A stretch of 7,575 bases of DNA from Rhizobiaceae bacterium UBA1291 (GTDB lineage Bacteria > Pseudomonadota > Alphaproteobacteria > Rhizobiales > Rhizobiaceae): positions 811 through 8,385 of the forward strand of contig DBUL01000251.1 of the NCBI GenBank assembly GCA_002307905.1, given 5' to 3'. The notes under the pieces were generated by a model, which saw only the letters and a program-made list of their open reading frames with translations, did no database searches and had not been told where the DNA came from. Made by a program: the position numbers and the translations under genes. Positions 5,996 to 7,575 of the stretch are shown piece by piece; the stretch's first letter is position 1, and each line of letters begins with the position of its first letter.

Positions 5996-7221
5996 CAGAT
6001 TGGATCACGGATCAGCGGGCAGGTCATGCAGTGACCGCCGCCGCGTCCACGTCCGAGTTCAGCGCCGGGAACGGTGATGACTTCCACACCCGCTTTGCGC
6101 AACTGCGTGTTGGTGTATGTGTTACGGTCGTAGCCGACGACCACGCCCGGCTCGAGCGCGACAACGTTGTTGCCGTCATCCCATTGCTCGCGTTCGGCGA
6201 CGTAGGCGTCGCCTCCGGTCTGCACCACGCGCAGCTTGTTAAGGGCGAGTGCCTCTGCGACGATGGCGGTCAGATGACCTTCCTCCTCCCGCACGTCGAT
6301 CTGCCCCTCCTGTTCACCAGGACGCAGCGAATAGGCAGTGATCTTGTCAACGGCGTCGGGAAAAAGCGTCACTAGGTCTCGGTCGCAAAATGTGAAGACC
6401 GTGTCGAGATGCATAGACGCGCGTTCGATCGGCAACTTGCAGGCGATGACCCGCTGCGCCCCGCCTTGCGCGAACAGCGCTCGCGCAAGCTGGCCGACCG
6501 CCTGTGGTGTGGTACGCTCGCCCATGCCGACCAGCACAACGCCATTGCCGACCGGCATCACGTCGCCACCCTCCAGTGTCGCCAACCCGTAGTCATTGTC
6601 TGGATCGCCCCACCAAACCGGGAAACCTGCGTCGCGGAAATCGGGATGGAAGCGGTAGATGGCCGCGATGTTGACGGTTTCCAGCTTGCGCGCGTTCCAG
6701 CGCATCGGGTTGAGCGTCACGCCGCCATAGATCCAGCACGTTGTGTCGCGGGTGAAGAGATGGTTCGGCAGCGGCGGGAGGATGAAATCCTCGGGTCGGA
6801 GTGCGGGCGCCAGCACTCCCTTTGCCTTGACCGGCAGTTCTGCCCTGCTCATGCCGCCCATGAGGATCAGTGACAGCGCATCGGCATCGGTCTCCATGAG
6901 CATGGCCTTGAGATCGTCTGTGAGCCCGACACCAACCGTGTTCTCGTTGATCCGCCGGTCGAGCAGCCAGCGGCGGGCTTCCTCGTCCCGCATAGTTTCG
7001 GCCAGCGCCTCGCGCAGGAACACGACCTCAGCGCCGCGGTGGCGAATCGCGTCAACGAAAGTCATGTGCTCCACGCGCGCTTGCTTGACCCAGATAACAT
7101 CGTCGAACAGAAGCTCGTGACAGTTCGATGGGGTCAGGCGGGCAAGCGCCGCACCCGGACGGTCGACAAGTACACGCCTGAGCTTGCCCACTTCCGAGTG
7201 GACTCCGTAAGTGATGGTCAT
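5995..7221 (-). CDS. arcA: Arginine deiminase
   Basis: A 408-residue cytoplasmic enzyme hydrolysing L-arginine to L-citrulline and ammonia, the first step of the pathway. It has the full catalytic set of the guanidino-group-modifying fold: D159 in FTRDT, E217 in LEGGD, H271 and D273 in MHLDTVFTF, and the nucleophile C398 in GGGHCMTCP near the C-terminus. The N-terminus [18 protein letters not shown] is typical. Length is normal for bacterial ArcA (about 405-418). The ATG at 7221 is preceded at 6 nt by AAAGGAG, which overlaps the stop codon of the upstream carrier gene, so arcA is translated as part of that operon. No truncation or missing active-site residue is seen. Activity usually acidifies less and yields ATP under low oxygen; regulation cannot be seen because the operon promoter is outside the window. 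Confidence 0.97.
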   Translation of the reverse strand: MTITYGVHSEVGKLRRVLVDRPGAALARLTPSNCHELLFDDVIWVKQARVEHMTFVDAIRHRGAEVVFLREALAETMRDEEARRWLLDRRINENTVGVGLTDDLKAMLMETDADALSLILMGGMSRAELPVKAKGVLAPALRPEDFILPPLPNHLFTRDTTCWIYGGVTLNPMRWNARKLETVNIAAIYRFHPDFRDAGFPVWWGDPDNDYGLATLEGGDVMPVGNGVVLVGMGERTTPQAVGQLARALFAQGGAQRVIACKLPIERASMHLDTVFTFCDRDLVTLFPDAVDKITAYSLRPGEQEGQIDVREEEGHLTAIVAEALALNKLRVVQTGGDAYVAEREQWDDGNNVVALEPGVVVGYDRNTYTNTQLRKAGVEVITVPGAELGRGRGGGHCMTCPLIRDPI

Positions 7222-7227
7222 GGTCTA

Positions 7228-7234
7228 CTCCTTT
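7228..7234 (-). promoter_or_regulatory. Shine-Dalgarno of arcA overlapping the carrier stop codon
   Basis: AAAGGAG on the - strand ends 6 nt before the arcA ATG and shares its first two bases with the TAA stop (7233-7235) of the upstream gene. This supports both the chosen arcA start and co-translation with the carrier. Confidence 0.7.
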
Positions 7235-7575
7235 AGGCGATTAGGACGGCGATGCTGAGGCTCGCTGTGATGATGACGGTGAGGATGACAAGCAGCGGCC
7301 ACATGAAGCGCAGCCAGCGCTCATAGGGCACACGCCCAATTGCGAGCGCGCCCATGACCACGGCGAAGGTCGGATTGACGAGGTTTACGATACCGTTCGC
7401 CGATTGATAGGCGGTGACGACCAGGTCACGGCCGACGCCTGCGAAGTCTGCAACCGGCGCCATGATCGGCATCGTGAGAACCGCGAGGCCCGATGACGAC
7501 GGCACGAAGAACGACATCAGCACCTGGAGCCAGTACATCAGGTTGATGAAGGCGATCTCGCCCAGGCCGACAACC
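7233..7575 (-). CDS. YfcC/DcuC-family membrane carrier, C-terminal part (probable arginine/ornithine transporter)
   Basis: Only the last 113 codons are present; the frame runs off the right edge of the window. The visible part has three hydrophobic stretches: VLMSFFVPSSSGLAVLTMPI (about residues 19-38), a segment with NGIVNLVNPTFAVVMGAL (about 60-77), and the C-terminal helix PLLVILTVIITASLSIAVLI. The FVPSSSGxAxLTMPIMAPxAD and NxxNPT patterns are typical of the YfcC/DcuC C4-dicarboxylate anaerobic carrier group. Members of that group are often found beside arginine deiminase genes, where an arginine/ornithine exchange role is proposed. The substrate is inferred from position, 11 nt upstream of arcA. 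It differs from the APC-type ArcD of Pseudomonas, so the name arcD is not used. Confidence 0.85.
   Translation of the reverse strand, partial: VVGLGEIAFINLMYWLQVLMSFFVPSSSGLAVLTMPIMAPVADFAGVGRDLVVTAYQSANGIVNLVNPTFAVVMGALAIGRVPYERWLRFMWPLLVILTVIITASLSIAVLIA

Noticed and set aside
5380..6375. 331-codon open frame on the + strand
   Set aside because: It lies antisense to arcB and arcA, both with complete catalytic motifs. Its translation shows no family pattern. Long antisense frames are expected in GC-rich genes.

Overview
This GC-rich window looks like an alphaproteobacterial accessory region, possibly from Sphingomonadales or Rhizobiales; the family is a guess. The main taxonomic clue is the short-LID adenylate kinase without zinc cysteines, which reads like alphaproteobacterial Adk proteins. 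Two groups of genes point towards each other: a short copper locus on the + strand (1-863) and a long leftward series on the - strand (1140-7575).

Left part. The window opens inside the last 144 codons of a Cu(I)-exporting P1B-type ATPase (CopA type). Its stop codon overlaps the start of a CueR-type MerR regulator (ATGA), so the two are one translationally coupled unit. After cueR, positions 937-1071 hold a startless piece of a YVTN beta-propeller protein, the scar of a lost gene.

Right part, read leftward in transcription order: the end of a YfcC/DcuC-type carrier (the likely arginine/ornithine transporter, beyond the window edge), arcA (arginine deiminase), arcB (catabolic ornithine carbamoyltransferase), arcC (carbamate kinase) and adk (adenylate kinase). 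The carrier and the arc genes are 1-12 nt apart; adk follows after 69 nt. The pathway converts arginine to ornithine, CO2 and NH3 with one ATP formed from ADP. Adenylate kinase can then rebalance ATP, ADP and AMP, so the operon reads as an energy-rescue module for low oxygen or starvation. Further left are a universal stress protein gene (uspA type) and a 430-residue ATP-grasp protein of unknown substrate with apparently circularly permuted motif order.

The most notable observation is in the 302-bp gap between adk and the usp gene. It holds a decayed second copy of arcC-arcB: the last 32 codons plus stop of an arcC homologue (about 87% identical at DNA level to the intact arcC) joined, with about 1.2 kb missing, to about 70 bp from the middle of an arcB homologue carrying frameshifting indels. 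Gene order and strand match the intact cluster, so the locus once held two arc clusters with adk between them. Most differences in the arcC relic are synonymous, so the copies diverged under selection before one was lost.

No tRNA, rRNA, CRISPR array, insertion sequence or convincing promoter was recognised. No wholly new system is evident. The least-understood gene is the ATP-grasp protein.
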